From positions 1 to 8,287 of the forward strand of contig JAAZBR010000186.1 of NCBI GenBank assembly GCA_012513735.1: a stretch of DNA of 8,287 nt. The letters run 5' to 3'. A program made the position numbers and the translations under genes. Below the pieces are notes generated by a model. That model did no database searches and had not been told where the DNA came from. It saw only the letters and a program-made list of their open reading frames with translations. This DNA is from Clostridiales bacterium (GTDB lineage Bacteria; Bacillota; Clostridia; Christensenellales; Aristaeellaceae). Positions within the stretch are counted from its first letter, which is position 1. Each line of letters begins with the position of its first letter. Below, piece after piece: positions 5,559 through 8,287 of the stretch.

Positions 5559-5577
5559 AAACATGCATTCCTGCACG
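5556..5577 (-). terminator. Short intrinsic terminator after rsmI
   Basis: On the minus strand CGTGCA (5572-5577) and TGCATG (5562-5567) form a 6-bp stem, with one G-U pair, around a GGAA (GNRA-type) loop. A run of six T follows at 5556-5561. It begins 11 bases after the rsmI stop. The stem is short, so termination may be partial. The T run overlaps the candidate -35 region of the next operon. Confidence 0.55.
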
Positions 5578-5588
5578 AATTCCGAAAT

Positions 5589-6458
5589 TCAGAGACATTT
5601 TTCCTGTCCCTCCTCCTTCAGCAAGCCCTTCAGGCGCAGGGCAGCGGCATAGACCAGGTTCTTTCTGATCCCCTGCTCCTGCAGTTTTTGCTGGGCGGTG
5701 CGCAGGTCTTCGCCCTGCAGCATCAGGTCAAACAGCCGTGCCTCCAGGCTGATATCCTGTACTGGTTCCACCTGATCTGCAGGCAGGCTGCCCAAATCCA
5801 TCACCAGCACATACTCTCCCTTTTCGGCCTTCTCGTTGGCCAGAAATACCTCCAATACCTTCGTCGCAGGACCGCGCAATGTCTTTTCGTGCAGCTTGCT
5901 CAAGTCGCAACTGAGGGACAGCTCCACGTCGCCAAGACAGTCCAACACAGCCTTCAGCAGCGCGGCTACCCGATGGGGCGATTCGTGCAGTACAGCCAAC
6001 TGCGCCTGCCCTTTCATCGTCTCAAGGAACGCAAACAACGCCTTCCTGTCCCGAGGTGGAAACCCATAGAACGTAAACTGGGGCCGCGTGAAGCCGCTGA
6101 TACTCAGCGCTGCAGCAAAGGCGGTGGGGCCGGGTACGGCAATAACCTCGATGCCCGCCTGCGCTGCCTGCCTGACAAAAATGGCCCCGGGATCTGAAAT
6201 AGCAGGGGTGCCCGCATCGGTGACCAGCGCCACGCTGAGCCCTTCTTCCACCATGCGGGTAACCAGCCTTTCGGCCTTTTGCTGCTCATTGTGCTCGTGG
6301 TAGCTGGTCAGCGGCGTGCGGATGTCGAAGTGGTTGAGCAGTTTGAGGGTATGGCGCGTATCCTCTGCCGCAATCAACCCCACACTGCGCAGCACGTCAA
6401 TGGCCCGGGGGCTCATGTCCCCAAGGTTGCCGATGGGCGTCGCTACTACATACAGCAT
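5589..6458 (-). CDS. rsmI: 16S rRNA (cytidine-1402 2'-O)-methyltransferase
   Basis: RsmI uses S-adenosylmethionine to 2'-O-methylate C1402 in the decoding centre of 16S rRNA. The 289-residue product has family-typical length and the tetrapyrrole-methylase fold motifs: VVATPIGNLGDMSPRA (4-19), AEDTRHTLKLL (31-41), SYHEHNE (52-58), VTDAGTPAISDPG (79-91), VPGPTAF (108-114), FYGFPPR (130-136) and HESPHR (158-163). A C-terminal region of about 50 residues follows. The start at 6458 gives the conserved N-terminus and has AAAGGA at 6465-6470. An upstream ATG at 6542 would add 28 unrelated residues inside rsmH. The start lies one base after the rsmH stop (TAG, 6460-6462), so the two are probably translationally coupled. 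Its partner RsmH modifies the base of the same nucleotide. Confidence 0.96.
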   Translation of the reverse strand: MLYVVATPIGNLGDMSPRAIDVLRSVGLIAAEDTRHTLKLLNHFDIRTPLTSYHEHNEQQKAERLVTRMVEEGLSVALVTDAGTPAISDPGAIFVRQAAQAGIEVIAVPGPTAFAAALSISGFTRPQFTFYGFPPRDRKALFAFLETMKGQAQLAVLHESPHRVAALLKAVLDCLGDVELSLSCDLSKLHEKTLRGPATKVLEVFLANEKAEKGEYVLVMDLGSLPADQVEPVQDISLEARLFDLMLQGEDLRTAQQKLQEQGIRKNLVYAAALRLKGLLKEEGQEKCL

Positions 6459-6459
6459 G

Positions 6460-7407
6460 CTATATCCTTTCCGCCACCCGCAGCAGGGCGCTGCGCGCAC
6501 GGGGGTTCCGCTCCACTTCAGCGGGCGTGGACTTGATGGCACCCCCTGCCAACACCCGCGCCACAGGCTGCTGCCCGCAGGTACATACCGGTGCTTTGGG
6601 GGGACAGGTACAGGGGTGCTGCATGCGGCGGAAAGCGTGCTTCACGATGCGATCCTCAATGGAGTGAAAGGTAATAACGCACAGCCGTCCACCGGGACGG
6701 ATCATGGTCATCCAGTCATCCAACGCCTGGCTCAGAGGAGCCAACTCATCATTGACCGCAATGCGCACGGCCTGAAAGGTACGGCGGGCCGGATGTCCAT
6801 CCTCCTTGCGCCGCACAGCCTTGGGGATGGCTCTGTCCACCACCCGCACCAGATCCATGGTGGTGAGCACCGGCTCATCAGCCCGGGTATCCACCAGCAC
6901 TTTGGCAATGCGCGCAGCCCATCGCTCATCCGCGTAGTCATACAGTGCCTGGGTCAGGGTGCGCTCATCCACCCGGGCAAGCCATTGGGCTGCAGTCTCC
7001 CCCACGCTGGCGTCCATGCGCATATCCAGGGGAGCATCCTCGTGGTAGGAAAACCCCCGCTGGGCATTGTCCAACTGGTAGCTGGACACCCCTAAATCCA
7101 GCAGACCGCCATGGAGGTGCTGCGCACCCAGCATCCCTTTAATGTCATGGAAATTTCCGTGCAGCGGCCGGAACCCCGGGAAGCCCTGAAGCCGCTGGCC
7201 TGCCGCCTGCAAGGCCTCCCGGTCCCTGTCAATGCCATACAGAATGCCAGTGTCCCCAATACGGCGCAAAATCTCAATGCTGTGCCCCCCGCCGCCCAGC
7301 GTGCCGTCAGCATAGATGCCGCCTGGCTGGGGCTCCAGCGCTTCCAGCACCTCAGCCAACATCACGGGTTCATGCACAAATGGTTTTGGGGTAGGAGTAT
7401 CGCTCAT
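6460..7407 (-). CDS. rsmH: 16S rRNA (cytosine-1402 N4)-methyltransferase
   Basis: RsmH (MraW) methylates N4 of C1402 in 16S rRNA, tuning start-codon selection and decoding. The 315-residue protein has the expected length and motifs: FVHEPVMLAEV (10-20), the SAM-binding YADGTLGGGGHS (32-43), GIDRD (58-62), LLDLGVSSYQLD (102-113), GFSYHEDAPLDMRMD (118-132), RTFQAVRIAVNDEL (209-222), GGRLCVITFHSIEDR (239-253) and a C-terminal CTC-PP...CTC pair (Cys266, 268, 275, 277) common in Firmicutes. The ATG at 7407 overlaps the valS stop as ATGA with only a weak ribosome binding site, suggesting coupling by reinitiation. In most bacteria this gene lies in the division/cell-wall cluster beside mraZ and ftsL. 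Here it sits between valS and rsmI. Confidence 0.97.
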   Translation of the reverse strand: MSDTPTPKPFVHEPVMLAEVLEALEPQPGGIYADGTLGGGGHSIEILRRIGDTGILYGIDRDREALQAAGQRLQGFPGFRPLHGNFHDIKGMLGAQHLHGGLLDLGVSSYQLDNAQRGFSYHEDAPLDMRMDASVGETAAQWLARVDERTLTQALYDYADERWAARIAKVLVDTRADEPVLTTMDLVRVVDRAIPKAVRRKEDGHPARRTFQAVRIAVNDELAPLSQALDDWMTMIRPGGRLCVITFHSIEDRIVKHAFRRMQHPCTCPPKAPVCTCGQQPVARVLAGGAIKSTPAEVERNPRARSALLRVAERI

Positions 7408-8287
7408 GATTCCAACTCTTGCAGGCGCTTTTCCAGCGTTTTGATCATCTGCCGGCGCTCCTCCAACTTCTGCCTTTCCTGAGCAACCAGCGCGGTGGGC
7501 GCCTTGTTGACAAAACCCGGGTTGTTCAACTTACCCTCCGCTCGTTCAATCTCCGTCTGCAGTAAGACATATTCCTTCTTCAGACGCGCAATCTCCTGAT
7601 CCAGATCCACCAGATCCCCCAGGGGAATCAGCACCTCAGCCGCAGGGCACACAGCGGACACAATCTTGCCCTCCACCTGCTGGCCCTGCTGAAGCAGCTC
7701 CACCGAGGAGGCCGATGCCAGCCGCTGGAAGTGTCCCTCCGCAGCACGCAGGCTGTCCTGCCATCCCTCCTGGGGACGCAGCAGCAGGCGGGCCCTGTGA
7801 CCGGGCTGTACCTTCAATTCGGCTCTCAAGTTGCGCACGGCGCGTATGATCTCCATCACGCCCTCCATGTCCCGCTCCTCCTGAGGGAAAAGCAGCTCCT
7901 CGGTAAACACCGGCCAGGAGGACAACATGCAGCTGTCCTGCTCATGCCCAGGCATCAGGCGGTAGACCTCCTCTGTCAGGAAGGGCATGAACGGGTGCAG
8001 CATCTTGAGCAGCACCTCCAGCACATGGTACAGCACCGCCTGCACCGCCTGCTTGCGATGGACGTCTTCCCCAAACAAATCGGCCTTGGCCAATTCAATG
8101 TACCAGTCGCAAAACTCGCTCCAAGCGAAGTCATAAATCTTCTGCGCGGCCAGTCCATGGTCGCTGGCATCCAGGTGTTTACCCACCTCCTGAGCGGCAC
8201 ATGTGGCGCGGGTCAGGATCCAGCGGTCCGCCTGTCCCAGGGGCTGCCCATGCAAGGCTATCGGTTCCTCCACATTCATCAGCACAA
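7404..8287 (-). CDS. valS: Valyl-tRNA synthetase, C-terminal part, 5' end outside window
   Basis: This is the last 293 or so codons of the class I synthetase that charges tRNA-Val in the cytoplasm. The visible part begins in the segment reading VLMNVEEP, which in full-length enzymes follows the KMSKS loop. It covers the anticodon-binding helical domain (DRWIL near 20-24; SEFCDWYIELAKADL 56-70; HPFMPFLTEEVY 97-108) and ends in the C-terminal coiled coil (about 226-293) with NNPGFVNKAP (254-263). The catalytic domain lies beyond position 8287. The first visible GTG codon at 8285 is an internal valine, not a start. The stop overlaps the rsmH start by four bases (ATGA), so valS heads the operon or is inside it. 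A T-box leader, common for valS in Firmicutes, would lie outside the window. Confidence 0.96.
   Translation of the reverse strand, partial: VLMNVEEPIALHGQPLGQADRWILTRATCAAQEVGKHLDASDHGLAAQKIYDFAWSEFCDWYIELAKADLFGEDVHRKQAVQAVLYHVLEVLLKMLHPFMPFLTEEVYRLMPGHEQDSCMLSSWPVFTEELLFPQEERDMEGVMEIIRAVRNLRAELKVQPGHRARLLLRPQEGWQDSLRAAEGHFQRLASASSVELLQQGQQVEGKIVSAVCPAAEVLIPLGDLVDLDQEIARLKKEYVLLQTEIERAEGKLNNPGFVNKAPTALVAQERQKLEERRQMIKTLEKRLQELES

Noticed and set aside
5469..5576. 36-residue N-terminal extension of the carboxyltransferase from an ATG at 5576
   Set aside because: The extension would cover the terminator and promoter region. It has unrelated composition, while the ATG at 5468 has a well-spaced GGAGG.
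6459..6542. 28-residue N-terminal extension of RsmI
   Set aside because: It would overlap the conserved end of rsmH by 83 bases. Family proteins begin right at the VVATPIGNLGD motif, matching the ATG at 6458.

Overview
The window looks like chromosomal DNA of a GC-rich, low-redox Firmicute, probably a gut Clostridia member of the Oscillospiraceae type. This rests on the strong AAGGAGG-type ribosome binding sites, the biotin-dependent decarboxylase/transcarboxylase cluster of anaerobes, the ECF-type vitamin transporter and the type III pantothenate kinase. The taxonomic placement is inference. All recognisable genes lie on the minus strand, so transcription runs from high to low coordinates.

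Reading in that direction, positions 8287 to 5589 hold a translation and ribosome-modification operon. It has the C-terminal part of valyl-tRNA synthetase (valS, cut by the window edge), rsmH overlapping valS by 4 bases, and rsmI starting one base after the rsmH stop. RsmH and RsmI methylate the same 16S rRNA nucleotide, C1402. A short U-tailed hairpin and a candidate promoter separate this operon from the next.

Positions 5468 to 1825 hold a four-gene biotin-dependent carboxyl-transfer operon: a divergent acyl-CoA carboxyltransferase (12S/MmdA-like), a small OadG-like membrane protein, a biotin carrier with an Ala/Pro linker, and an OadA/5S-type carboxyltransferase. No membrane beta subunit (OadB/MmdB/GcdB, the Na+ pump) is present. 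The set therefore resembles methylmalonyl-CoA:pyruvate transcarboxylase (12S, 5S, 1.3S) plus a membrane-anchor subunit, unless beta lies elsewhere.

Positions 1824 to 1408 contain no credible gene. About 255 bp (1549-1803) is filled by consecutive inverted repeats forming six or seven stem-loops, including a UUCG-capped hairpin just after the oadA stop. This is the least explained part of the window. Next comes a perfect consensus sigma-A promoter (TTGACA, 17 bp, TATAAT) with a leader of about 80 nt.

That promoter drives a two-gene unit at 1407-1: an ECF transporter S component and type III pantothenate kinase (coaX, cut at the window start). The pairing suggests pantothenate uptake followed by its phosphorylation, the entry to coenzyme A synthesis.
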